Assembly: GCA_946535435.1 (NCBI GenBank)
Contig: CAMNDM010000002.1
Coordinates: 1-64,000, forward strand
Direction: 5' to 3'
Length of the DNA: 64,000 nucleotides
Source of the DNA: Physcocola sp002396385
GTDB lineage: Bacteria > Bacteroidota > Bacteroidia > Bacteroidales > Paludibacteraceae
How positions within the stretch are numbered: position 1 is the stretch's first letter; each line of letters opens with the position of its first letter. The notes beneath the pieces were generated by a model. That model had not been told where the DNA came from, did not search any database, and worked only from the letters and a program-made list of their open reading frames with translations. A program made the translations under genes and the position numbers. This document shows positions 34,361 to 42,828 of the stretch, one piece after another.

Positions 34361-37213
34361 ATGAAAGTTATGAGCTATATTTCGAAAATTGGAAAAGTTT
34401 TGTTGCCACTGGGACTTACCGTTGGCGCCTTTAGTGAGGCTGCTGCGCAAAGTGATTTGCCAGAGGGACAATCTTGGAGACGTATATATTTCTTGGATTT
34501 TGGTGGAAATTCAAGTTCTGCCGATGCTTATCGTGGAAGCGCTCTTATGAACTACGAGGGTAGTTCTACTATCGATTTCAGCCCTCAAGTGAGTAAGTCT
34601 ACAAAATATACCATTGCAAAATACGCACCTGTAGGAAATGGCGCTGGATGGATTTCTGAGGCCGGCGACCATACTTACCCAAGCGATGTGAACAAGGGAT
34701 ACTTCCTTATGCTGAACTGCCCTCAGTCTTGTGCTCCGGGGGTTTCTATGTGCCGTAATTATCCGACTGACTTTATATATGAAAAACAGTTGACAAGCAG
34801 CCTCTGCTCTGGCGTGCAGTTCAAGTTCCAGGCTTTTGTGGCCGATATGGAACCCCACAACAGTAGCAGTGCCGGCGTAAATTTCATTACTTTGGGTATT
34901 TACGACGGAAACAACGAGCAGTTGTGGCAGTTGGAGCAGTTCCAGATGGAGCCTGGTGGCGTTACGGCTGAAGGTTCCCTTAACTGGCAAGAGGTTTCGG
35001 GTGTGTTCTCTATCCCTGATAATGCCGACCTGAGCACTATCAAGTTCAGAATTTATCCGATGTTGAGTGGCGAACCCGGTGCAACTGCTGCCGGTTACGA
35101 TATTGCTTTGGACGATATCGCCATCTATCTCGCCCAACCTTCTATATCTTTTACCAGCACAGAGTTCTTATACAAGGAACCGGCTAAAATACAGGCTTCT
35201 CTGTCTAATACGTCGTTCTTCTCTGATATGAACGATGTGGCTTATTTCTGGGAGTATTCCCCTGATAATGGTATCACCGACTGGGTAAAGGTCGCATCTG
35301 GTACCTATAAGGAAAACAATACTTTCGATTACGATATCGCTTCTTTCAATAAAGACAATACCGATGGTACCGGTAATGGTTATTACAGACTGACGATCGC
35401 TTCTTCCCAGAATATCAATAATATTACCGAAGAGTCGGTTTGTTGTGTCCGCGATGTATACCAGATTAATGAAACAAAGAACAAACTGAAGATTCTTTTG
35501 TGCGAAAGCGAGTCGATTGTTATTGACGGAACCACCTTTACTAAGGCTAATAATGGGAAAGAGGTAACTACTCCTAACAACTTTGAGGTTTCTACCGAGG
35601 TGGTTTTTGTTCGCGATTCTATCGGTGAACCTACCAGCATTTGTGCCGGACAGGAATATCCAGTTAACTCTGGAAAGAAATATACACAGACGGGTACCTT
35701 TACTCTTGACAAGGTTGTGGTGCCTACCAAACGTATCAGCTACGGTGGCTCGACCTGTGATTCTATTACAATCTCCCTCACTCTTGAGGTGACTAATGGT
35801 AAATACGAACTTAACACGCCTGAACACGTGTGCCAGGGTAAAACGTCTTTAAGCGGTGACCTCTACACTTCTGTAGGCGAGTTTAAAGATACCATTACCA
35901 TTAGCGATTGTGAACATACGGTCGACCAGATTATTGTTCATCCTGTTTACGATTTGGCTTTAGAGGAGACTATCTGTGAAGGTGAGAAGTGCAGTCTCGA
36001 CGGCAAAGTCTACAACGAGGGTGGCGTTTATAACGTAGGCCCTATTAAGTTGCAGTCTAAGTATGGATGCGACTCGGTGGTGGTTATGAACTTGAATGTG
36101 ATTGCACGCTCTGAAGCTACGCTCCCTGATGTCGAAATTTGTCAAAGCGATTTCGGAGAGGACAAAGATGCCTTTACTTTCGACGGTAAATCGTACAAGA
36201 ATACAACTAAGAAAGACTTGGTGCTTGATTTAGAGGAGACTTCTAAAAGCTTGGTTACCGGTTGTGACTCTATTACTAAGGTGCATGTAGTTATTCATCC
36301 GCTTATCCATACCGCCTACGATACTCTGATCTGTCGTGACCAAATCCTCTTTGGAAAGGTTTGGAGCGCAGCTGGAGATTACGATTTCGACTTCCGTTAT
36401 GAGTCGGCTAATGGGTGTGATTCCATTGTTACATGGCATATCAAGGTTTTGGACATACAGTTGAAACTCCGTGCCGAGTTTAACAGAACTAGCGTTTGTA
36501 CCGGTTCTTCTGCTACGCTTATTGTCGACCTTGTTCCTTCTAATGTGCCTTTGACTTGGGAACCAGAACTGACAAGCCGTAACCCGTTGAGGCCTATCGT
36601 TTCTCCGGAAGAGACTACCGATTATGTCGCACATGCGAAAAACTCGGTTGGCTGTCATGCTACTGATACTATTACTATTACTGTTAATCCGAACCCTACA
36701 CTTGTTATTGATACGGTCTTGGTTAAGGAACGCCAGCTGAAGATCAATTACTTCGGTGGCACGCCTGAATACAAGTTTGAGATTGTTTCTACTAACAAGG
36801 CGGGCGTGAGTGGTACTACAAGCTCTTTTGTTGAGCTTGCCGACGAAAGCACAATTGAAAATATCACAAGGGGAGAACACGTGCTCCGTTTGCACGATAA
36901 TAATGGTTGTGTGGCTGAGGCTTCGTTCGAAATGTTGCCAACCCCTATCTTCCCTGACCCATTCTTCTCGCCTAATGGCGATGGCATTAACGATACTTGG
37001 CAGATTGTGGGCATTGAGTCTTATCCGCACCAGCTTGTCAGAATTTACGACAGGTTCGGAAAACAAGTGTTTGAAATGCACGACTACAACAATGAGGACG
37101 GCTTTAAGGGCGAGTATAACGGCAACCTGCTGCCTTCTACCGACTACTGGTATGTCATCGATATCGAAGAGAACGATGTCCAGTATGTAGGTCATTTCAC
37201 CCTTTTGCGCTAA
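34361..37213 (+). CDS. Large secreted protein with T9SS type B (CHU_C) sorting domain
   Basis: A 950-residue protein with signal peptide (about 1-29, ending EAAAQ). The N-terminal ~280 residues form a jelly-roll-like domain (IYFLDFGGNSSSADAY). From about 427 to 690 there are five cysteine-bearing repeats of 40-65 residues, each starting with (I/V)C and mostly ending with CDS(I/V), a pattern common in giant T9SS proteins. An Ig/PKD-like segment follows (about 700-790), then the type B domain (about 866-950) with FFSPNGDGINDTW, RIYDRFGKQVFE and STDYWYVIDI. It is probably a surface or matrix protein. A DUF4294 gene follows in 25 nt. Confidence 0.88.
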   Translation: MKVMSYISKIGKVLLPLGLTVGAFSEAAAQSDLPEGQSWRRIYFLDFGGNSSSADAYRGSALMNYEGSSTIDFSPQVSKSTKYTIAKYAPVGNGAGWISEAGDHTYPSDVNKGYFLMLNCPQSCAPGVSMCRNYPTDFIYEKQLTSSLCSGVQFKFQAFVADMEPHNSSSAGVNFITLGIYDGNNEQLWQLEQFQMEPGGVTAEGSLNWQEVSGVFSIPDNADLSTIKFRIYPMLSGEPGATAAGYDIALDDIAIYLAQPSISFTSTEFLYKEPAKIQASLSNTSFFSDMNDVAYFWEYSPDNGITDWVKVASGTYKENNTFDYDIASFNKDNTDGTGNGYYRLTIASSQNINNITEESVCCVRDVYQINETKNKLKILLCESESIVIDGTTFTKANNGKEVTTPNNFEVSTEVVFVRDSIGEPTSICAGQEYPVNSGKKYTQTGTFTLDKVVVPTKRISYGGSTCDSITISLTLEVTNGKYELNTPEHVCQGKTSLSGDLYTSVGEFKDTITISDCEHTVDQIIVHPVYDLALEETICEGEKCSLDGKVYNEGGVYNVGPIKLQSKYGCDSVVVMNLNVIARSEATLPDVEICQSDFGEDKDAFTFDGKSYKNTTKKDLVLDLEETSKSLVTGCDSITKVHVVIHPLIHTAYDTLICRDQILFGKVWSAAGDYDFDFRYESANGCDSIVTWHIKVLDIQLKLRAEFNRTSVCTGSSATLIVDLVPSNVPLTWEPELTSRNPLRPIVSPEETTDYVAHAKNSVGCHATDTITITVNPNPTLVIDTVLVKERQLKINYFGGTPEYKFEIVSTNKAGVSGTTSSFVELADESTIENITRGEHVLRLHDNNGCVAEASFEMLPTPIFPDPFFSPNGDGINDTWQIVGIESYPHQLVRIYDRFGKQVFEMHDYNNEDGFKGEYNGNLLPSTDYWYVIDIEENDVQYVGHFTLLR

Positions 37214-37238
37214 TCGGTTTATTTTAGGTGTTAATTCT

Positions 37239-37826
37239 ATGCGTCAATTTCTTGCGGTTTTACTTATAGCTTTCTCTGCTGCTGTTTCTTCTGTCCGTGC
37301 GGGTGATTCTGCAACCGGATACGATGTGCTGGCGGTTATTGACCATGGCGACACCATTCCGTTCGAATTGCTGCCTATTCAGTTCGTTTATCCGAATCCG
37401 GTTAACACTTACGACGAGAAAACTCGAAAGTTCTTCTGGAAAACGGTGAGGGACGTGAAGAAGACGCTTCCATATGCTAAGCAGATTGCTGCCGAGGTTC
37501 AGGCTATCGACAATGCCACTAAGGGTATGACTGAGGCCCAGCGTAAGGCTTATATGAAGGCTCACGAAGACGATCTGGTCAACAAGTTCAAACCTGCATT
37601 GAAGAAACTGACGCTTAAACAGGGTAAAATCCTTATCAAGTTGGTTGACCGGCAGTGCGGACAGTCTTCTTATGAACTTATCAAGGCTTATCGTGGTGGT
37701 TTTAGAGCTGCCTTTTGGCAGGGTTTTGCCAAAATGTTGGGCGCTGACTTGAAAGCCAACTACAACGCGAAAGAGGAGGAGGTGATCGAGGCAGTTATCA
37801 ATTTGGTTGAAAACGGACAATTATAA
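37239..37826 (+). CDS. DUF4294 exported protein
   Basis: A 195-residue protein with signal peptide (1-21, ending SVRAG). The mature part matches DUF4294: GDTIPFELLPIQFVYP near the N-terminus, a helical segment VRDVKKTLPYAKQIAAEV and the conserved KILIKLVDRQCGQSSYELIKAYRGGFRA block with WQGFAKMLGADLK. Function unknown but widely conserved in Bacteroidetes. It follows the T9SS type B protein closely and may share its transcript. Confidence 0.85.
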   Translation: MRQFLAVLLIAFSAAVSSVRAGDSATGYDVLAVIDHGDTIPFELLPIQFVYPNPVNTYDEKTRKFFWKTVRDVKKTLPYAKQIAAEVQAIDNATKGMTEAQRKAYMKAHEDDLVNKFKPALKKLTLKQGKILIKLVDRQCGQSSYELIKAYRGGFRAAFWQGFAKMLGADLKANYNAKEEEVIEAVINLVENGQL

Positions 37827-37873
37827 ATTATTTATAAATTTTTAAATGGGGGATTGACAGTCCCCCCTTTGTT

Positions 37874-38062
37874 ATGTTTAAGAAGTTCATTTTTATTTTA
37901 GGTGTTGTTAGTGCCTCATTGGCTTTCTCTTCTTGCGAGAAAGATAACGATCGTTGCAACTGTGTTGACAACAATAGTGGTGAACAATCTGTTGTTTCTG
38001 TCGATGACCAGGAGTGTGGCGACTTGTCTACAAGTAAACTGCGTTGTTACCCTGCTGATTAA
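37874..38062 (+). CDS. Small cysteine-containing lipoprotein
   Basis: A 62-residue precursor with lipobox FSSC (Cys21) after a hydrophobic signal. The mature part has about 42 residues and four further cysteines (RCNC, DQEC, LRC). It resembles the short NVEALA-like and cysteine peptides of Bacteroidales only in general style; no family was recognised. It sits 11 nt before a DoxX/MauE-thioredoxin membrane protein, so a thiol-redox link is suggested. A short G/C hairpin (37848-37866) lies before the start, without a long T-run. Confidence 0.6.
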   Translation: MFKKFIFILGVVSASLAFSSCEKDNDRCNCVDNNSGEQSVVSVDDQECGDLSTSKLRCYPAD

Positions 38063-38073
38063 TCTTTCGGGCA

Positions 38074-39003
38074 ATGAACTCGGGCTTTCTGTTTACTGCC
38101 GCTAGGGTAGTAGTGGGTTTTGTGTTTATAGCTTCGGCTTTACTCAAGTTTATATCCGTCGACTCCTTTAAGATTGATATCGACTCTTTTGAACTATATA
38201 TTTATAGTTTAGGCTGGTTCCCGCTGACGGTCTGCTTCTACATTGCCCGCTTGCTTGTTGGCCTTGAGTTCGCTTTAGGCCTTGCATTGGTTACCAACGT
38301 CTACCGTAAATGGGTAGATAGGGTGGCTTATGCGGTTATTTTTTTGTTTTCGTTGTTCTTGGTTTACCTGATTGCTGTCGGATACGATGGCAGTTGTCAT
38401 TGTATGGGTAGCCATTTCGACTTGCCGCCTATACCGTCGTTGCTGAAAAATTTCTGTCTGGCCGTTTTGCTTTTCTTTTCTGGCCGTGGTGCTGCTTACA
38501 CTGTCCCTTATGCAGAAAAGTTTGTGCCTGCAATTTCATTCGTTGCTTTGGTGGCTATGTTTATAGTGTCTCCTCCCGATGGGCTTGCCCCCACGAAGCA
38601 AGCGACTGTCAGACCGGGATATGTGGAAAAATATATCAAGAGCGATACTACTTTCCAGTCGATGTATGCGGAGCAAAACAAAGTCCTTGTGTGTATGTTC
38701 AGCACTGGGTGCCGTGTTTGCCGGCTCTCGGCAAAGAAACTACAACTTATGGTGCGTAAGTACAATGTTCCGGAGTCGAAAATTTATGTGCTTTACCATG
38801 GCGATGAGCACGGACGGAGGGTCTTTGAAGAACAGACGGGCTTAAACGACAATTACCACTATTCGATGCTTATGCCGGAAGACTTCGGCCGTATGGTTGC
38901 TACTGTGCCTGTCTTTTTGCTTTTTGAAAAGGGAATGCTGAAACGCAGCTTCACATACAGAACCCTTGACGAAAGTGTGCTTCTTGACCTTAACGGACAA
39001 TAA
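38074..39003 (+). CDS. DoxX/MauE-like membrane protein fused to a thioredoxin-like domain
   Basis: A 309-residue protein. The N-terminal half (about 1-165) has four to five membrane segments of the DoxX/MauE type with a cysteine pair Cys108-x-Cys110 (SCHCMG) in the loop where MauE proteins carry CxCFG. The C-terminal half (about 195-309) is thioredoxin-like: VLVCMFSTGCRVCRLSAKKL has the redox pair Cys213-x-x-Cys216, and TVPVF supplies the cis-proline position. The likely job is moving reducing or oxidising equivalents across the inner membrane to periplasmic thiols. The small lipoprotein just upstream is a candidate partner. It abuts yraN by 1 nt. Confidence 0.8.
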   Translation: MNSGFLFTAARVVVGFVFIASALLKFISVDSFKIDIDSFELYIYSLGWFPLTVCFYIARLLVGLEFALGLALVTNVYRKWVDRVAYAVIFLFSLFLVYLIAVGYDGSCHCMGSHFDLPPIPSLLKNFCLAVLLFFSGRGAAYTVPYAEKFVPAISFVALVAMFIVSPPDGLAPTKQATVRPGYVEKYIKSDTTFQSMYAEQNKVLVCMFSTGCRVCRLSAKKLQLMVRKYNVPESKIYVLYHGDEHGRRVFEEQTGLNDNYHYSMLMPEDFGRMVATVPVFLLFEKGMLKRSFTYRTLDESVLLDLNGQ

Positions 39004-39395
39004 TGGCGGTTCATAACGAAATAGGCTCGTGGGGCGAGAAAGTAGCGGCAGGTATGCTGACGGCTGAAGGGTATACTATCTTACACCTTAATTGGCGTCC
39101 CGAGCATGGCAGGCAGGAAGTGGATGTTATAGCCCAAACAGAAGAACAGATTGTCTTTGTTGAAGTGAAGACGCGCACGTCGTGTGCTTTTGGCGCTCCC
39201 GAAGAATATGTATCGCCCGAGAAAATAAAAAACCTGTGTAGTGCGGCTAAAGCCTTCTTCTCGCAATATGGCTGTTACCAGAGTTTTACGGTCAGATTCG
39301 ATGTGGTGGCCGTTGTCTTAGGACCCTGCCAGCATAAACTTGTCTCTTATCGGCATATGACCAACGCCTTCCAATCGGTTCCTTGCTTTTACTGA
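39003..39395 (+). CDS. YraN/UPF0102 family endonuclease-fold protein
   Basis: A 130-residue protein with a PD-(D/E)xK-like core. The family signature G-x-x-GE...A...GY.ILH.NWR is seen as GSWGEKVAAGMLTAEGYTILHLNWR, followed by EVDVIAQTEEQIVFVEVKTR, whose E, D, E-x-K residues form the active site. Members are thought to act in DNA processing or recombination, but the role is not proven. Its start overlaps the stop of the previous gene by 1 nt. Confidence 0.9.
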   Translation: MAVHNEIGSWGEKVAAGMLTAEGYTILHLNWRPEHGRQEVDVIAQTEEQIVFVEVKTRTSCAFGAPEEYVSPEKIKNLCSAAKAFFSQYGCYQSFTVRFDVVAVVLGPCQHKLVSYRHMTNAFQSVPCFY

Positions 39396-39452
39396 TTGCT
39401 ATATTTTAAGTTGGTTGTTTCTACGCATTGATTGGCTTTTTGTTGACTCTTT

Positions 39453-39484
39453 TTTGGGTGTTTTTTGTAAAAAATCTATCTTTG
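39453..39484 (+). promoter_or_regulatory. Promoter of the phosphoglucomutase gene
   Basis: TTTG at 39453-39456, a 20-nt spacer and TATCTTTG at 39477-39484, giving a leader of about 40 nt before the ATG at 39529. A full match to the Bacteroidota pattern. Confidence 0.7.
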
Positions 39485-39528
39485 TGAAAATAAAAAACAG
39501 ATTATAGAAATCACTAAATTTTATATTT

Positions 39529-41271
39529 ATGGACAACGCTGCTTTAATTCAAGAAGTTACAGCTAAGGCAAATGTGTGGTTGAATGGCAACTACGATGCC
39601 GAAACAAAGGAAGGTGTCAAGAAGTTGCTTGAAAATCCCGACAAAACTGATCTCATTGAGGCTTTTTACCGTGATTTGGAATTCGGTACAGGTGGTCTTC
39701 GTGGCATTATGGGTGTGGGTACTAACCGTATGAACCGTTATACTGTTGGCTCTGCTACACAGGGCTTGGCAAACTACCTGAAAAAGCAGTTCCCAGGTCA
39801 GCAAATTAAGGTTGTTGTTGGCCACGACTGCCGTAACAACAGCCGTTTCTTCGCTGAAACTACTGCCGATGTCCTTTCTGCCAATGGCATCAAGGTTTAT
39901 CTTTTCGACGCTCTCCGTCCTACTCCTGAAGTTTCTTTCGCTATCCGTGAGTTGGGTTGCCAGAGTGGTGTGAATATTACTGCCAGCCACAATCCTAAGG
40001 AATACAATGGCTATAAGGCATATTGGAACGATGGCGCTCAGTTTGTAGCACCTCACGACACTGCCGTTATCGACGAGGTTTTGGCCATTAAGTCTATCGA
40101 CGACGTGAAGTTCCAGGGTAACAAAGAACTGATTGAAATTATCGGTAAGGAAATCGACGAAAAGTACAAGAAACTGATTTGTGGACTTTCTTTGTCGCCT
40201 GAGGCTATCAAGAAGAATGCTGACATGAAGATTGTCTACACGCCAATTCATGGCACGGGTATTATGTTGATTCCTGACACTCTCAAGCAATTCGGTTTCA
40301 AGAACATTATATCTGTTGACGAACAGAATGTTATAAGTGGCGATTTCCCTACTGTGGTGTCTCCTAACCCTGAAGAACAGGCTGCCATGAATATGGCTAT
40401 AGAAAAGGCCAAAGAGGTTGACGCTGACCTCGTTATGGCTTCTGACCCAGATGCCGACCGTGTGGGTTCTGCCATTAAGAATGCGAAGGGTGAGTGGATG
40501 CTTGTTAACGGTAACCAGATGGGCATGATTCTCACTTACTACTTGCTCCGCCGCTGGAAGGAACTTGGCAAACTTAAAGGTAAGGAGTTCGTGGTTAAGA
40601 CTATTGTGACTACCGAACTGATTAAGACTATTGCCGATAAGTACAATACACCATGCTATGATGTTTACACTGGTTTCAAGTGGATTGCCGATATCATTAA
40701 GAAGTTGGAAGGCAAGGCACAGTATATTGGCGGTGGTGAAGAGTCTTATGGTTATTTGCCACAAGACTTTGTACGTGACAAGGATGCTGTTTCTACTTGC
40801 TCAATGTTGGCTGAGGTGGCTGCATGGGCCAAAGACAACGGTATGAGCATGTATGACTTGCTTTGCAAGATTTATGCTGAATTCGGTTTCTCTCTCAATA
40901 AGGGTATTTCTGTCGTTAAGAAGGGTAAGAGTGGTGCTGAGGAAATCAAGGCCATGATGGAGAATTACCGTAAGAACGCTCCGAAGGATCTTGGCGGCTC
41001 TAAGGTGGTGTTGGTTAAGGACTATGCTAACCTTACCGCTACTTCTGCCGACGGCAAGGTTGAAAAATTGGAGATGCCGACCACTTCAAATGTGCTTCAA
41101 TACTTTACCGAAGATGGCTCTAAGGTATCTATCCGTCCTTCTGGAACAGAACCTAAGATCAAGTTCTATATTGAAGTGCTTGGTGAAATGAAGTCTGTAG
41201 AAGACTACGATAAGGCAATGGCTGCCGCTACTGCTAAAATCGAAGCCTTCAAGGTTTCTCTCGGCCTCTAA
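39529..41271 (+). CDS. Phospho-sugar mutase (phosphoglucomutase/phosphomannomutase)
   Basis: A 580-residue alpha-D-phosphohexomutase. The phosphoserine loop is NITASHNPKEYNGYK; the metal loop is SDPDADRVGSAI; the sugar-binding GGGEESYGYLP and the C-terminal phosphate-binding SIRPSGTEPKIKFYI are intact. The long PgcA-like form is typical of Bacteroidetes and Firmicutes. It interconverts hexose-1- and hexose-6-phosphates for glycolysis, storage and cell-wall precursors. The codon pattern looks like that of a highly expressed gene, and it has its own promoter and terminator. Confidence 0.92.
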   Translation: MDNAALIQEVTAKANVWLNGNYDAETKEGVKKLLENPDKTDLIEAFYRDLEFGTGGLRGIMGVGTNRMNRYTVGSATQGLANYLKKQFPGQQIKVVVGHDCRNNSRFFAETTADVLSANGIKVYLFDALRPTPEVSFAIRELGCQSGVNITASHNPKEYNGYKAYWNDGAQFVAPHDTAVIDEVLAIKSIDDVKFQGNKELIEIIGKEIDEKYKKLICGLSLSPEAIKKNADMKIVYTPIHGTGIMLIPDTLKQFGFKNIISVDEQNVISGDFPTVVSPNPEEQAAMNMAIEKAKEVDADLVMASDPDADRVGSAIKNAKGEWMLVNGNQMGMILTYYLLRRWKELGKLKGKEFVVKTIVTTELIKTIADKYNTPCYDVYTGFKWIADIIKKLEGKAQYIGGGEESYGYLPQDFVRDKDAVSTCSMLAEVAAWAKDNGMSMYDLLCKIYAEFGFSLNKGISVVKKGKSGAEEIKAMMENYRKNAPKDLGGSKVVLVKDYANLTATSADGKVEKLEMPTTSNVLQYFTEDGSKVSIRPSGTEPKIKFYIEVLGEMKSVEDYDKAMAAATAKIEAFKVSLGL

Positions 41272-41296
41272 TTCAGAAATAGTTATAGCTATATAG

Positions 41297-41328
41297 AAAA
41301 AGGCATACCGGTCTGGTATGCCTTTTTT
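41297..41328. terminator. Bidirectional terminator
   Basis: A 13-bp stem AAAAAGGCATACC (41297-41309) with GGTATGCCTTTTT (41315-41327), loop GGTCT. It lies between phosphoglucomutase and the minus-strand rpiB. Confidence 0.85.
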
Positions 41329-41432
41329 GTGTCTTTTTAAAGATTGTTGATATGATATAGGAAGATTGCCTCCCGTGAAGAACAAATTATGAAAGGAGTC
41401 GTACTTCCCCTTTTTTCTCCGTTCGCCAATTT

Positions 41433-41882
41433 TTACTTGACCGCAATTTTTTCAACGCGTCTCACATGGCGGCCGCCTTCGAAATCGGTCGAGAAGAATG
41501 CTTTCACAATGTCAAGCGCCTCTTCGTTAGAAAGGAAGCGCGCAGGCAGCGATACAATGTTCGCATTGTTGTGGGCACGGGCCAAACGGGCTATTTCCGG
41601 ACGCCAGCTAAGACCGGCACGTACGCCCTGGTGCTTGTTCAAGGTGATGCTGATGCCGTTGGCGGTTCCGCAGATGGCAATGCCCATTTCGCATTCTCCC
41701 TTTTCAACTGCTTCGCCAAGCGGGTGGGCAAAGTCGGGATAGTCGCAGCTGTCGTTTGTGTCGGTGCCAAAATTCTTTATTTCTTTAAATAGTGGCTTTA
41801 ATTGCTCCATTAAGTAAAACTTGAGCTCTGTTCCGGCATGGTCGTTGGCTATACCAATAACCATTTCTTTCAAATCTTTCAT
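41433..41882 (-). CDS. rpiB: Ribose-5-phosphate isomerase B
   Basis: Interconverts ribose-5-phosphate and ribulose-5-phosphate in the non-oxidative pentose pathway. 149 residues. The active-site Cys71 is in MGIAICGTANGISI; NDHAG (about 13-17) binds the phosphate end. The family also contains LacA/B and allose isomerases, but the sequence fits RpiB. The start at 41882 (MKDLKEMVIG) may be replaced by Met7 (41864). In many Bacteroidales a transketolase gene precedes it; here its upstream neighbour is divergent. Confidence 0.93.
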   Translation of the reverse strand: MKDLKEMVIGIANDHAGTELKFYLMEQLKPLFKEIKNFGTDTNDSCDYPDFAHPLGEAVEKGECEMGIAICGTANGISITLNKHQGVRAGLSWRPEIARLARAHNNANIVSLPARFLSNEEALDIVKAFFSTDFEGGRHVRRVEKIAVK

Positions 41883-41912
41883 TTGTTTTTGCTGTTATCT
41901 GGAATTATGGTG

Positions 41913-41920
41913 CAAATTTA
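41913..41920 (-). promoter_or_regulatory. Candidate -7 promoter of rpiB
   Basis: On the minus strand this reads TAAATTTG, about 30 nt before the rpiB start. Confidence 0.5.
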
Positions 41921-41975
41921 ATGCATTTTATCCGAGTGCTGGATATTCTTGTACGTGTAATTCTAAACTAATGTT

Positions 41976-41983
41976 TATATTTG
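41976..41983 (+). promoter_or_regulatory. Candidate -7 promoter of the membrane protein gene
   Basis: TATATTTG fits TAnnTTTG, giving a leader of about 86 nt before the ATG at 42069. Confidence 0.45.
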
Positions 41984-42068
41984 TAGCTGGTATAAACAGG
42001 AAAAGGAGCGTTTACCGGCTATTTTGTGCTATTCTCCTCCTTGTCATTTAATTATAAGTTTCATCTCT

Positions 42069-42728
42069 ATGTCTATTATTTTCAGCTTGATCATCTTTCT
42101 TGTGGTGACTCTCGTCTTTGTTGCTATAGTGACATGTTTCGTTGCTGTTGTCACTGCTTTGTTGGCGCTGATTGTCAGTAAGGATGAAAATCGTGCCGAA
42201 AACAGCATCAATGCGGTGTTGTCGTCAATAGTTTTTGGTATCGTTTTTTGCATTGGCATCGTTGTTACGCATTTTCTTGCGTGCGGGAACGCTACCGATT
42301 TTGGCTTTGGCGATGTCCGTTTCGTCCGCCTTTACAATTGCTCGCTTGAAAGTGTCGATGCTGAAAAGTTCTGTTGCACCGATGCCAACGGAGTCGCCCT
42401 TATCACCGATTTAGGTGAGGTCGCCATGGCCGACAGCCTTTTCTACGCAAAACTGCCTAACGACAGCATCGTTTCTTTCGATTTGTCGAAAGGTGTGGCG
42501 ACTTCCGATTCTATTCCCCTGGTGTTGCCAAAATTCTGCGATGCGGAGCGGTTCTATTATAAAAAACACGAAGAGGTGACGGCCGGTGTACGTACCGTAG
42601 GATTCACGCTGACGGTTTTTGCCGGCATCTTGCTCGGTTGCGTAAGCTTCCTCTCGTTGCGCAAAAAGAAAGACGGTATAGTGTCGAGGTTGAAACGCAC
42701 GCCTGTCATACGTCGTTTGTTCGTCTGA
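42069..42728 (+). CDS. Membrane protein of unknown function
   Basis: About 219 residues from Met at 42069 (MSIIFSLIIFLVV); a longer frame opens at 42024. Two long hydrophobic segments at the N-terminus (about 3-38 and 50-75) lead into an extracytoplasmic region with three cysteines (YNCSL, EKFCC), then a third membrane helix near 183-202 (FTLTVFAGILLGCVSFL) and a basic tail. No family was recognised. It stands alone between rpiB and cysS. Confidence 0.6.
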   Translation: MSIIFSLIIFLVVTLVFVAIVTCFVAVVTALLALIVSKDENRAENSINAVLSSIVFGIVFCIGIVVTHFLACGNATDFGFGDVRFVRLYNCSLESVDAEKFCCTDANGVALITDLGEVAMADSLFYAKLPNDSIVSFDLSKGVATSDSIPLVLPKFCDAERFYYKKHEEVTAGVRTVGFTLTVFAGILLGCVSFLSLRKKKDGIVSRLKRTPVIRRLFV

Positions 42729-42793
42729 GCCTTTCAAACGGTTTTGTGAAAAATACGTCATAGAAATAGGTGGGCTCTTCCTTAAATTTTCTC

Positions 42794-42801
42794 TATCTTT
42801 G
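42794..42801 (+). promoter_or_regulatory. Candidate -7 promoter of cysS
   Basis: TATCTTTG fits TAnnTTTG, 27 nt before the ATG at 42829. No good -33 box. Confidence 0.5.
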
Positions 42802-42828
42802 TAATGAAAGAATAATTAGTTTATAAAT

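Noticed and set aside
37848..37866. G/C hairpin as a terminator between DUF4294 and the small lipoprotein
   Set aside because: Only 6 bp of stem and a short T-run, immediately before a start codon; too weak to call.
39544..40764. 406-residue ORF on the minus strand inside phosphoglucomutase
   Set aside because: Antisense shadow of a strongly biased gene; no recognisable family.
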